Assembly: GCA_030681195.1 (NCBI GenBank)
Contig: JAUXXJ010000051.1
Span: 1-64,000 of the forward strand
DNA length: 64,000 nt
Source: Rhodocyclaceae bacterium
GTDB taxonomy: Bacteria > Pseudomonadota > Gammaproteobacteria > Burkholderiales > Rhodocyclaceae
Reading direction: 5' to 3'
How positions within the stretch are numbered: the first letter of the stretch is position 1; every line of letters begins with the position of its first letter. Positions 7,281-15,143 of this stretch are shown piece by piece. The notes beneath the pieces are model-generated. The model did not search any database and was not told the DNA's origin. It was given only the letters and a program-made list of their open reading frames with translations. The position numbers were made by a program, and so were the translations under genes.

Positions 7281-7988
7281 ATGCCGCATCGCCAAACCCC
7301 GAATATTGATATCTGCGACCAAATCGCCCACCTGCCGCTGTTTCAGGCGTTGACCCCAAGCCAGATCGCCAAGATGGCCGAACACACACGCAAAAGAATT
7401 CTGCCAAAGGGAGAGGTGCTGTTTCACAAAGGCGATGTGGCGCAAGGTCTTTTTGTCGTCGTCTTCGGCCAGATCAAGCTGGCTTTTCCTTCCTGCAACG
7501 GCAATGAAAAGGTGGTGGACATCGTCGGGCCGCGCGCGAGTTTCGGCGAAGCCGTGATGTTCATCGACCAGCCCTATCCCGTTTTTGCGCAGTCGATAGT
7601 CGACAGCCTGGTATTGCATGTCGGCAAGGAGTGCGTGTTTTCCTTGCTGGAAACCGATCTCTCCTTCGCCCGAAATATGCTGGCAGGGTTGTCGATGCGC
7701 AACCATGCACTGATGCAGGATGTCGAAACCTACTCCCTGCATTCAAGTACCCAGCGGGTCATTGGCTATCTGCTGCAACACTGTCCGAATGGATCGCATG
7801 GGCGATGTGATGGGAGCGTAAGTTTTGCCTTGCCCATTTCGAAGCAAATCATTGCCTCGCGCCTCAACCTCACGCCCGAAACTTTCTCACGCATTCTCAA
7901 CGAACTCATCACTGCCCGCCTCATTCGAGTTCAAGGCCGACAGATCACGATCCCTGATATCAAGCGGCTTCGGGAACACGATCTTTGA
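7281..7988 (+). CDS. Crp/Fnr-family regulator, Dnr-like
   Basis: A 235-residue transcription factor: cyclic-nucleotide-binding-like beta-roll (residues about 20-125), dimer helix (about 128-155) and winged helix-turn-helix (186-208, ISKQIIASRLNLTPETFSRIL). The recognition helix has E200-x-x-S203-R204, the FNR-type specificity for TTGAT-N4-ATCAA. The N-terminal cysteine cluster that holds the FNR iron-sulfur centre is absent (only Cys12 there), which fits the Dnr/NnrR type that responds to nitric oxide through heme. Dyads of this type occur at 321, 6810, 14623 and 21509, so it is a candidate local controller. It diverges from the SirB-like gene and overlaps the convergent membrane protein gene by 29 bp at the 3' ends. 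Confidence 0.85.
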   Translation: MPHRQTPNIDICDQIAHLPLFQALTPSQIAKMAEHTRKRILPKGEVLFHKGDVAQGLFVVVFGQIKLAFPSCNGNEKVVDIVGPRASFGEAVMFIDQPYPVFAQSIVDSLVLHVGKECVFSLLETDLSFARNMLAGLSMRNHALMQDVETYSLHSSTQRVIGYLLQHCPNGSHGRCDGSVSFALPISKQIIASRLNLTPETFSRILNELITARLIRVQGRQITIPDIKRLREHDL

Positions 7989-9243
7989 AGTGTCGATAGG
8001 CCAGCCCAATCTGCAGCAAATTGAAGGCCAGCCAGCCGCAGTCAAGCATCAACATCAGGCCAGCCGGCCTTGCCAGAACTGGCACCCAGACCGCCAGCAG
8101 CAACACGCCCAATGTTGCAAGATGGACATGAAATTGGATGCGCATCCGTGACTCGGGCAGCATCTGATTCATGTTTGGCGGTAAGACCTGCGTGCCGCGT
8201 GTGCCGTAGTAGCGTTGGAGTTGTAGCCAGTTGATGAAAGGCATGATCTTGTAGAGCATGCCGTTGATGACACTGAAGAACACGCCGAACAGGGCCAGCA
8301 CGCCCAGCCAGACGGTAATCCGTTCATCCTCCCAAAACAGGGGAATCAAAGCCGACAGCAGCAGGAGCAGCAGCGACAGCATCGCCAGCCGAAAGAACAG
8401 GAATGAGGTATCGCTCACCTTGCGACGGCGCCGTGCATGCAGATGCAATGTCATGGCCCCATAGCTGGCCGCCACGGCAACGCCGGACAACAGCACGATC
8501 GAGCGCAGGGGTTCGGAAAAATCGGGGAACAGCGCCGACCAGATGCCCACCACGGCCACCAGCGCCCACGGCATGCCCCGCGAAAACCAGGCCGGATAGG
8601 CGGGGGTCAGCTGAAACATCGGCACCACGAAATAAGACACACCGGCGAGCAGGATCAAGGCCCAGCCGCCCAATCCCCAGGCGGCATGTACATCCGCCAA
8701 CGGCGGCAGTGGCAACAGCAACCCCTTCGCGAGGCCGGTGGCGAGCGTCACGCCGGTCGCCAGGGTGACCAGGAGCGCCGCAATCGCAATACGCAAAGCA
8801 ATGACCGTCGCCCCCTGTGCAGGCGTGCGCCACACTGCCAAGCTGACCACGACGATAAAAAACCCCAGCCCAAGCGCAAAGGTATACCCCGCCGCCATGA
8901 AAAGGCCGGGGCGCTGTGCCAGAAATGCCGCCACCAGCAGGCCGGCGGCTACCATCAGCAGCGGATGGACCAGCGCGGCCAGCCAGTGCGGGCGCCAGAT
9001 GTTGCCGCCCGTCGCCACCGGGATGAATTGCAGCAGGGCGCCGCACATCGCCTGCAACATGAACCCCGCCACGACCAGATGCACCAGCGCCAGGGTGCCG
9101 GGCGCCCAGCGTGACACGAGCAAGGCATCCCCTTGGACCAGCAGCAGCAGGCCGGCCGCGATACCGAACCACGGTGCCGTCAGGAAGAACCGGTAGGGCA
9201 CCGATATCGGCGGCGCCTGTTCGAAGGAAAGGTTCGGATGCAC
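7960..9243 (-). CDS. polytopic membrane protein, NnrS-like
   Basis: A 427-residue protein with about twelve membrane helices. Features such as LVHLVVAGFMLQAMCGALLQ and HAAWGLGGWALILLAGVSYF place conserved His residues at helix ends, as in NnrS and distant heme-copper oxidase subunit I-like proteins. NnrS is a heme- and copper-containing membrane protein that relieves nitric oxide stress; similarity here is by pattern only, so the assignment is tentative. It is the last gene of a six-gene operon that also encodes DUF2249, hemerythrin and a diiron MBL protein. Its 3' end overlaps the Dnr-like regulator gene. Confidence 0.6.
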   Translation of the reverse strand: MHPNLSFEQAPPISVPYRFFLTAPWFGIAAGLLLLVQGDALLVSRWAPGTLALVHLVVAGFMLQAMCGALLQFIPVATGGNIWRPHWLAALVHPLLMVAAGLLVAAFLAQRPGLFMAAGYTFALGLGFFIVVVSLAVWRTPAQGATVIALRIAIAALLVTLATGVTLATGLAKGLLLPLPPLADVHAAWGLGGWALILLAGVSYFVVPMFQLTPAYPAWFSRGMPWALVAVVGIWSALFPDFSEPLRSIVLLSGVAVAASYGAMTLHLHARRRRKVSDTSFLFFRLAMLSLLLLLLSALIPLFWEDERITVWLGVLALFGVFFSVINGMLYKIMPFINWLQLQRYYGTRGTQVLPPNMNQMLPESRMRIQFHVHLATLGVLLLAVWVPVLARPAGLMLMLDCGWLAFNLLQIGLAYRHFKDRVPEAA

Positions 9244-9261
9244 GCGGAAACGGCCTCCGGA

Positions 9262-9501
9262 TCAGGCGTGGCGGATACGAATCTCGTGCGTACCGTCTTC
9301 GCGCATGGACTCCGTCCAGACAAAACCGTTCTTGCGCAGGATGTTGAGCAACGGTACGGGATGGCAATAAATCAACAGCAGCAATTCTCTCCCCGGTGGC
9401 AGGACATCCAGCGCCGCCAGGGTTTTTTCCATGGGTTCGGGCGGCTGCATATCGCGGCCGTCGACCACCAGATCAGCGGACTTGTCTAGGTCATCTGGCA
9501 T
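9262..9501 (-). CDS. DUF2249-domain protein
   Basis: A 79-residue protein with the DUF2249 pattern: VVDGRDMQPPEPMEKTL at the N-terminus, LLLLIYCHPVPLLNILRKNGF in the middle and a short C-terminal strand (HEIRIRH). The domain is a small TusA-like fold often found beside hemerythrins in denitrifier clusters; its function is unknown. The start overlaps the end of the hemerythrin gene by 16 bp, so the two are coupled. Cys46 in YCHP is the only cysteine. Confidence 0.8.
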   Translation of the reverse strand: MPDDLDKSADLVVDGRDMQPPEPMEKTLAALDVLPPGRELLLLIYCHPVPLLNILRKNGFVWTESMREDGTHEIRIRHA

Positions 9502-9977
9502 GCCAGATCAATCCTGTCTTGCAGTTGCCGGCCCAGGACCGCTTCCTGAGGTGCCAGACTGCGATCGCACATCGGGTAGAGAATGTTTTCTTCCTTCATG
9601 TTGTGCTGTTGCATGAGGATCAGGAGGGTTTCAGCCACACCACCGAAACCTTCGCGATCTTCCACTGCCAGCGTCGTCTGCATCTGCCCGATCAACTCGC
9701 GCATCTGTGCATGTTCGAGGCGCATCATCTGCGTGGGGCCAATCGTCATACCGGTTTCCGCCTCGAAGGCCGGAAACAGCAACTCTTCCTCGGTACGAAA
9801 ATGGCACTCGATCTCGGTTTGGAAGCGCGTCACGCTTTCCTTGGCACGGAGCCAATCGCCCCCGAGCGCCACGGCCTCGGCGTCAGCAAACAAATCATCG
9901 CAATGCTTGTGGTGATGCTGGAGGGGATCAGTCAATGCAGCCATCTTCAAAAACCATTCAATGTCAGGAACCGTCAT
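9486..9977 (-). CDS. hemerythrin HHE-domain protein
   Basis: A 163-residue four-helix bundle with diiron ligands in order: HHHKHCDDLF, HFRTEEELLFP (HxxxE), EHAQM, and QQHNMKEENILYP (HxxxE). Such proteins bind O2 or NO in the cytoplasm. The start is set at the ATG at 9977; a TTG at 10013 and an ATG at 9944 are alternatives and none has a strong ribosome site. It lies in the operon between the ODP-type MBL gene (36 bp upstream) and the DUF2249 gene. Confidence 0.85.
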   Translation of the reverse strand: MTVPDIEWFLKMAALTDPLQHHHKHCDDLFADAEAVALGGDWLRAKESVTRFQTEIECHFRTEEELLFPAFEAETGMTIGPTQMMRLEHAQMRELIGQMQTTLAVEDREGFGGVAETLLILMQQHNMKEENILYPMCDRSLAPQEAVLGRQLQDRIDLACQMT

Positions 9978-10013
9978 TCTCGGTACCTTTACCTTCGGGC
10001 ACCTTGACTGCAA

Positions 10014-10754
10014 TCAACCTTTGACGATACCGACCTCAAGGTGGGAGAACCAGTCGATGAAACGCCGCACCTGATCGCCACGATAGATAGCGCCGTGCTG
10101 CGGACACATCATCTCGATGTCAAGCTGGCTGACACGCTGACACCAGTCGCGCTTGGCCTTGTCCGAGCCCATCCAGCGGCGATGAAAACCTTCGGCATGG
10201 CGAATGTGGCGATCGAAATCTTCGAAGAACAAATCGTCTTCGCCCGGCGGCAGCAAGGCGGCGCCGACATCGCCGGAGAACAGGATCTTGGCCTTGGGGT
10301 CGTAGAGGTGGAAGTTGCCCGAGGAATGCAGATAGTGGGCGGGAATCGCCTGCAGGCGCTGGCTGCCGATCATGATGTCCATGCCGCCATCCGGAATGGA
10401 AATGAAGGTTTCCTTGTTGCCGCCGAAGTGGGGCACGAAGCTCGCCCACAGCCAGCTGATGTAGCACTTCACCTGAGGATTGAACTCCAGCCACAGGGCC
10501 AGCGAGGAAATGATATCCGGATCCTGGTGACTGGCGAACAGCTTGGTGATCTTGCGCGGATCAAACTCGGTCGACAGGGCCGAAAATACGGCCGGGAATA
10601 CCTCGTTGCCACCCGGGTCGAGCAGCAGCGAATCGTCGTCGTCAATCACCAGATATTCGTTGCTGTCGATCAGGTAATCCGGACGATTGGGGTCGCGCAC
10701 CAGCGCAATCCATTTGTGCTTGCCATCTTCGTAAATGACACGGGCGGTTTTCAT
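10014..10754 (-). CDS. MBL-fold diiron protein of the ODP/flavodiiron type
   Basis: A 246-residue metallo-beta-lactamase fold. Metal ligands match the flavodiiron core: H76-Q-D78-P-D80, H143 (AHYLHSSGN), D162 (FSGDVG) and H220 (CPQHG). The C-terminal flavodoxin domain of true flavodiiron NO/O2 reductases is absent. Stand-alone proteins of this kind (ODP, oxygen-binding diiron proteins) are known to act as oxygen sensors for chemotaxis in Treponema. Here the gene overlaps by 4 bp a soluble chemoreceptor-like gene, which strongly suggests the same pairing. A redox enzyme using a separate flavodoxin or rubredoxin is the alternative. Confidence 0.82.
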   Translation of the reverse strand: MKTARVIYEDGKHKWIALVRDPNRPDYLIDSNEYLVIDDDDSLLLDPGGNEVFPAVFSALSTEFDPRKITKLFASHQDPDIISSLALWLEFNPQVKCYISWLWASFVPHFGGNKETFISIPDGGMDIMIGSQRLQAIPAHYLHSSGNFHLYDPKAKILFSGDVGAALLPPGEDDLFFEDFDRHIRHAEGFHRRWMGSDKAKRDWCQRVSQLDIEMMCPQHGAIYRGDQVRRFIDWFSHLEVGIVKG

Positions 10755-11362
10755 AGGGTGGCATCCTGATGCTTGGTGAGGCTTTCGAGAGAACGCTGAA
10801 TTTCGCCAATGGTGCGCTCGAAATCGCTCGAGACCTGCATCAGCGATGTGGAAAACGCACCGCCATAAGCGGCCTCTATTTTGGCGGAACGCGCCAGCAC
10901 GCTGCCCAGTTCAACCAACTGCGCCGTGTCGGCGATCATCTGGGACAGACGGCGATTGAGCGCGGCGATCTGCTCGCGATGACGAGCAAAGACCAGATTG
11001 TGACGGGTACGCATGAACTCGTCGATCAGGCTGCGACCGCTGCCGCTGGATTCCTTGCGCGCGCGTTCCAGCACGCGATTGAGGCGTGCCTGCTTGACCA
11101 GTGCAGTTACCGTATTAACGCTGCCATAAGTCATCTCGCGCAACTGGCTCATCTGCTTTTGCAGGTCCATCGCGAAACGGCGTAGTTCGTTGGATAGCAC
11201 GCCAAACCCTAGCGCCGTTTGGCCTGCGCGTTTAGCGAGAAAAATGGCATTCATCGCCATCAGATTGATTTTGAAGGCCGTCGCCACCACACGCTTGATT
11301 TCCTCATTGGTGCGCACAATGCGGCGTAGTTCGCGGCCGGTGTCCTGGGTAACAGTTGCCAT
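10751..11362 (-). CDS. soluble methyl-accepting chemotaxis-like signalling protein
   Basis: A 203-residue protein with no membrane segment, HAMP or periplasmic domain. Residues about 27-62 (TAFKINLMAMNAIFLAKRAG, then LGFGVLSNELRRFA) reproduce the hairpin tip of chemoreceptor signalling domains (the [25 protein letters not shown] region), though the Glu/Ala positions are degenerate (IFLAKRAGQTALGFGVL). The rest is helical and could form the coiled-coil bundle. It overlaps the ODP-type gene by 4 bp. A receptor for CheA/CheW informed by the diiron protein is inferred; the diverged tip may mean altered or lost CheA contact. Confidence 0.72.
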   Translation of the reverse strand: MATVTQDTGRELRRIVRTNEEIKRVVATAFKINLMAMNAIFLAKRAGQTALGFGVLSNELRRFAMDLQKQMSQLREMTYGSVNTVTALVKQARLNRVLERARKESSGSGRSLIDEFMRTRHNLVFARHREQIAALNRRLSQMIADTAQLVELGSVLARSAKIEAAYGGAFSTSLMQVSSDFERTIGEIQRSLESLTKHQDATL

Positions 11363-11377
11363 GTAAATTTTCCGTGA

Positions 11378-12637
11378 TCAGGAGGCTGTCACTTCAGACG
11401 ACTGAGCCAGCGTATTGCCCTTGCTGAAGCGATAGTCGTTGAAGATGTGCTCGGCGGTCAGCAGAGCATAACAGCCATCCGCCAGACGTGCCGACGTATC
11501 CTTGAGCCGATACGTATAGTGACCACAGGTCCACAGGTCGAAGTTGCGCATGTGCGTACACAGGCAGGTCTTGTCCGGCACCTTGATCTTCTTTTCTGTG
11601 GGGTGGGCGGCTACTTCGCGGTTGTAGGCATCGATATATTGGCAATGGCCATTGGCATCGAGAATGTAACCATACGCCTCGCAATTGGGGCGGATGCCAT
11701 CGCCAATCGCCGGGCTGCCCTTCAGCATGCGCATCGGATAACCGGTTGGCGAAATGCCATTTACCTCAATATCGTCCTCGCTGGCCTTGAAATACTCCTG
11801 CTTGACGTCGTCCGGCAAACCGCATTCCTTCGCCACCGTAAACCGCGTGGCGACCTGTACCGCCGCCGCCCCTTGCTCAAGGAAGGCTGTAGCATCGCCG
11901 CCGGTAAAGATGCCGCCGGCCGGAATCAGCGGAATGTCGAGCTTCTCGGCGGTCAGCCAAGCCTGGATTTCCGCGACGATGGTGGCGAGATCATATTCCG
12001 CCCAGTCCATGCCGAAACCGAGATGCCCACCGGCCAATGGGCCTTCGACAACCACGTAATCGGGCAGACGATTGGTGCGGGCACTTTTCTTGATGAACAG
12101 CTGCAGGGCGCGCAGGCTGGAAACGATGATGCCCAGTTGCGCGTCACGAAAGCGCGGATGATCCTCGATCAGCGCAAAGGAACCGAGATGCAGGCCCGCC
12201 GCCAGGGTAATGCCGTCGATGCCGGCATCGAGTGCCGAACGCAAGCGCACGCGCAGCGTTTCCTTCGGCGCGTTCATCGTCAGCTTTTCCATGCAGTTGA
12301 TGAGGATCATGCCGTCGCCACGCTTGGCTTCCATGGTGTGACGGACATGGGTCTCGGTCGCTTCGGCCAGCAACGCAAGATCGAACTGCACGTCCGACTT
12401 GTCAGCATTCGCGACGTTGTATTTGTAGAGCTTGAGCTTGTCCTTGACGTACTTGGTGTTGTAACGTCGATCGGAGATCGTCGGCACCATCGCGTCGGAA
12501 ATATGGCCCACCCCGCCAAGGCGGGCTGCTACGAGGGCCAAGTCGGCCGTGGAAATATCCACGCCCATGCCGCCGATCATGATGGGCACCAGCTCGTGGC
12601 GCCCCAGCCGTAGGCGGAAATCATCCACACATTTCAT
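11378..12637 (-). CDS. nitronate monooxygenase / NPD-like flavoprotein
   Basis: A 419-residue TIM-barrel flavoprotein of the 2-nitropropane dioxygenase/FabK-like superfamily: an N-terminal MIGGMGVDIST, the FMN phosphate-binding IPAGGIFTGGDATAFLEQGAAAVQVATRF and a central VVEGPLAGGHLGFG. The family oxidises nitronates or acts as an enoyl-ACP reductase; the Cys-rich C-terminal part (CLCTHMRNFDLWTCGHYTY) is unlike standard forms and its role is unknown. Start at the ATG 12637 is preceded by GAGGAA; the longer reading to 12688 lacks one. It is the first gene of the operon running to 7960, 15 bp before the chemoreceptor-like gene. Confidence 0.78.
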   Translation of the reverse strand: MKCVDDFRLRLGRHELVPIMIGGMGVDISTADLALVAARLGGVGHISDAMVPTISDRRYNTKYVKDKLKLYKYNVANADKSDVQFDLALLAEATETHVRHTMEAKRGDGMILINCMEKLTMNAPKETLRVRLRSALDAGIDGITLAAGLHLGSFALIEDHPRFRDAQLGIIVSSLRALQLFIKKSARTNRLPDYVVVEGPLAGGHLGFGMDWAEYDLATIVAEIQAWLTAEKLDIPLIPAGGIFTGGDATAFLEQGAAAVQVATRFTVAKECGLPDDVKQEYFKASEDDIEVNGISPTGYPMRMLKGSPAIGDGIRPNCEAYGYILDANGHCQYIDAYNREVAAHPTEKKIKVPDKTCLCTHMRNFDLWTCGHYTYRLKDTSARLADGCYALLTAEHIFNDYRFSKGNTLAQSSEVTAS

Positions 12638-12697
12638 TATCGAATTCCTCGGCGCTCGCGCCTGGCTCCTCCGGCTACTAAGCCTCATGCGACCTAA

Positions 12698-12711
12698 GTG
12701 ATAGGCCTCAA
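12698..12711. promoter_or_regulatory. possible degenerate FNR/Dnr site before the sensing operon
   Basis: GTGATAGGCCTCAA matches eight of the ten consensus positions of TTGAT-N4-ATCAA. It lies about 67 bp before the nitronate monooxygenase-like start in the gap to phaC. Two mismatches make this a weak call. Confidence 0.3.
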
Positions 12712-12731
12712 TTTTAGCCGAACGGCTTGGC

Positions 12732-12755
12732 GCCGTCCCGCCAGCGCCGACTTTT
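12732..12755 (+). repeat. dispersed 24-bp element, copy 3 (intergenic)
   Basis: Exact consensus copy in the gap between phaC (ends 12772 on the minus strand) and the nitronate monooxygenase-like gene, followed by a fifth T. It is one of three copies outside genes or at gene ends. Confidence 0.9.
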
Positions 12756-12771
12756 TATTGGCGGCCCTCCC

Positions 12772-14502
12772 CTACGCGTCCAGTACATAGCTGCCCGGCG
12801 CATCGCCCAAAGCCGGATAGGCCTTGTTGGATGCCGGCTGCGGCTTGCCCAAGGGGCCGGATTGCGGTTTGATCCAGCGCATCCAGTCTTCCCACCAACT
12901 GCCGGCATGGTGCTCGGCACGGTCACGCCATTCCGCCGCCGTGTCATGGCGCTCCGCATCGGCCACCCAGTATTCGCGCTTGGGCGGATTGACAACCGGG
13001 TTAATGATGCCGAGGATGTGGCCCGAACTTGACAGCACATAGCGTTTCGGGCCGGCAACCACATTGTTGATGCGGAAAGTCTGCTCCCAAGGGGCAATAT
13101 GGTCATCCGCTGCCGCCACGGCATAGGTCGGCTGCACGATCCGCGTCAGGTCGAGCGGGTGGCCGGCCACTTCCAGCGCATCTTTCTTGATCAGCTTGTT
13201 ATCCAGATAAAGGTTGCGCAGGTACCAGGTGTGCATCTTTGCCGGCATGCGCGTCGTGTCCATGTTCCAGAACAGGACGTCGAAGGGGGGCGGCTCTTCG
13301 CCGTACAAATAGCCATGCACGACGTAGTGCCAGATCAGGCTGTTGGAACGCAGCAGGCGGAAGGCGGCTGCCATTTCCTTGCCATCCAGATAGCCCTTTT
13401 CTGCCATCTTTTTCGCCAGATAGTTGAAGCTGCCCTCGTCGAGGAAGACCTCAATATCGCCCGGCTTGTGATAATCGACCAGCGTCGTGAAGAAAGTTGC
13501 ACTGGCGACGGGTACATCTTTTTCAGCATATTCGCGATTGGCCCAGGCCATGTAGCTCGCCAGCGCGGCACCACCGATGCAGTAACCGACCGCATGCACC
13601 TTCGGGCTCTTGGCAACGCTGCGCACGGCTTCAATGGCCGCCCCGATACCCTCGGTCAGATAGTCATCGAAGCCGACCTCGGCCATCGAGGCATCCGGGT
13701 TCTTCCAACTCGTGATGTAAACATCAAAGCCCTGGTCAACCAGAAACTTCACCAGACTTTTCTTCGGCACCAGATCAAGAATGTAGAACTTGTTGATCCA
13801 CGGCGTCACGATCAGGATCGGTGTGCGGTAGGTTTCGCTGGCCGTCGGCGTGTAGTGAATGACTTCCAGCAAACGATTCTGCAGCACCACCTTACCGGGT
13901 GTGGCGGCCAGATTGACGCCCACCTTAAAATCATCAGGGCGCGTCATGCGAATGTTGCCGGCCTTGATGTCGGCCATCATATTGCGCAGGCCATGCATCA
14001 GGCTTTCGCCATTGGTTTCGGCCGCCTTGCGCATCGCCACGGGATTGGTCATCAGGAAGTTGGTCGGCGCCATGGCGTTAAGCCATTTCCGCCACCAGAA
14101 CGCGGCACGCCGCTTGTCGCGATTTGTCAGGCCCGGCGTTTGATACAGCATGTCCTGAGTGTGGTGGGTGAAGGTCAGATACCACTCCTTCGTGATGTCC
14201 CAACTGGCCGATTCCGTCCACACCGGATCGGCAAAACGTGTGTCGTCCGGGTTGGGTTTCTCGACATCTTCGCTTTGCAAGCCAAACATGCGCTGCCAGG
14301 AGTGCCACTGCAAGGCCATCATGCGCGTGGAGAAATCCGCTGCGGCTTCCGCCATTTCCTGCGGATGTGACAGCCACGCCATTTGCGCACGCATCAAGGG
14401 CGCCGCAACACCGAGCGGGTCGACCTGAGCCTCGATTGCCTCGTGCACAGCATGCATCATTTTGTGGGGTGCGACGGCACGCATCTCTTTTCCGCTTACC
14501 AT
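12772..14502 (-). CDS. phaC: class I poly(3-hydroxyalkanoate) synthase
   Basis: A 576-residue PHA synthase, which polymerises (R)-3-hydroxyacyl-CoA at the granule surface. The lipase-like box GYCIGG holds the catalytic Cys308; Asp467 (AADDHIAPW) and His495 (SSGHILGI) complete the triad. The N-terminal domain and total length fit class I. AAGGAG lies upstream of the ATG at 14502. No phaA or phaB follows; the gene stands alone between a divergent stress-protein gene and the sensing operon. The 190-bp promoter region shared with usp holds an inverted repeat and an FNR box. Confidence 0.93.
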   Translation of the reverse strand: MVSGKEMRAVAPHKMMHAVHEAIEAQVDPLGVAAPLMRAQMAWLSHPQEMAEAAADFSTRMMALQWHSWQRMFGLQSEDVEKPNPDDTRFADPVWTESASWDITKEWYLTFTHHTQDMLYQTPGLTNRDKRRAAFWWRKWLNAMAPTNFLMTNPVAMRKAAETNGESLMHGLRNMMADIKAGNIRMTRPDDFKVGVNLAATPGKVVLQNRLLEVIHYTPTASETYRTPILIVTPWINKFYILDLVPKKSLVKFLVDQGFDVYITSWKNPDASMAEVGFDDYLTEGIGAAIEAVRSVAKSPKVHAVGYCIGGAALASYMAWANREYAEKDVPVASATFFTTLVDYHKPGDIEVFLDEGSFNYLAKKMAEKGYLDGKEMAAAFRLLRSNSLIWHYVVHGYLYGEEPPPFDVLFWNMDTTRMPAKMHTWYLRNLYLDNKLIKKDALEVAGHPLDLTRIVQPTYAVAAADDHIAPWEQTFRINNVVAGPKRYVLSSSGHILGIINPVVNPPKREYWVADAERHDTAAEWRDRAEHHAGSWWEDWMRWIKPQSGPLGKPQPASNKAYPALGDAPGSYVLDA

Positions 14503-14583
14503 TTTCCACTCTCCTTGGCGCAGTCAGGGCCGCGCCCTCTATGATCTTCAAGCACCACCACCATACGCCGAATCATGCCCGAA

Positions 14584-14616
14584 GAATGCGTTATGATTGT
14601 GACAAGTAACGCATTC
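14584..14616. promoter_or_regulatory. 9-bp inverted repeat in the phaC-usp promoter region
   Basis: GAATGCGTT (14584-14592) and its perfect complement AACGCATTC (14608-14616) are separated by 15 bp. The spacing suits a dimeric repressor or activator contacting two turns of the helix. It lies 82 bp before the phaC start and 77 bp before usp. I do not recognise the half-site. Confidence 0.5.
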
Positions 14617-14622
14617 TGCGTG

Positions 14623-14636
14623 TTGATCTGCATCAA
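14623..14636. promoter_or_regulatory. FNR/Dnr-type site before usp
   Basis: TTGATCTGCATCAA is an exact TTGAT-N4-ATCAA dyad, centred about 64 bp before the usp start codon at 14693, a distance that would suit class II activation with a short leader. Control of usp genes by Anr/FNR is known in other proteobacteria. Confidence 0.75.
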
Positions 14637-14692
14637 TCGTCGTGCGGCGGCCGCAAGCTCACTTACGACAGCTCACTTTTTGGAGGAAAGCC

Positions 14693-15136
14693 ATGTTCAA
14701 GCATATCCTCGTCCCAACCGACGGTTCCGCGCTTTCTACTGACACTGTCAAGAAGGCCATTGAATTCGCCCGCGAAGCCGGTGCCCGCATTACCTTCTTC
14801 TACGCCAAGCCGGAATATCCAGTCAGCTTCTATGGCGAAGGGGCTTTAATTGATCCCACCACCCCGGAGAAATTCGCCGAACTGGCTGAGGAGCAGGCGC
14901 AGACACTGTTAGCGTCCGCAGAGTCACAGGCAAAGTCCCGTGAGGTACCTTGTGCCAGCGTGGCCATTACCAGTGACGTGCCCTACGAGGCCATCATCGC
15001 TGCGACTGAGCAGGCGGGCTGTGACATGATCTTCATGGCGTCACATGGGCGCCGCGGTATCAGTGGCCTGCTCTTGGGCTCAGAAACCCAGAAGGTGCTC
15101 ACGCACTCAACGGTTCCCGTTCTCGTATACCGCTAA
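14693..15136 (+). CDS. universal stress protein, UspA family
   Basis: A 147-residue single-domain USP: MFKHILVPTDGS at the N-terminus, and the ATP-binding G-x2-G-x9-G(S/T) region as ASHGRRGISGLLLGSETQKV near the C-terminus. The family supports survival in stress and anoxic stationary phase. The start is the ATG at 14693 with GGAGGAAA eight bases upstream; the longer frame from 14642 has no ribosome site. It is preceded by an exact FNR-type dyad and followed after 7 bp by a hemerythrin gene. Confidence 0.9.
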   Translation: MFKHILVPTDGSALSTDTVKKAIEFAREAGARITFFYAKPEYPVSFYGEGALIDPTTPEKFAELAEEQAQTLLASAESQAKSREVPCASVAITSDVPYEAIIAATEQAGCDMIFMASHGRRGISGLLLGSETQKVLTHSTVPVLVYR

Positions 15137-15143
15137 TCAACCG

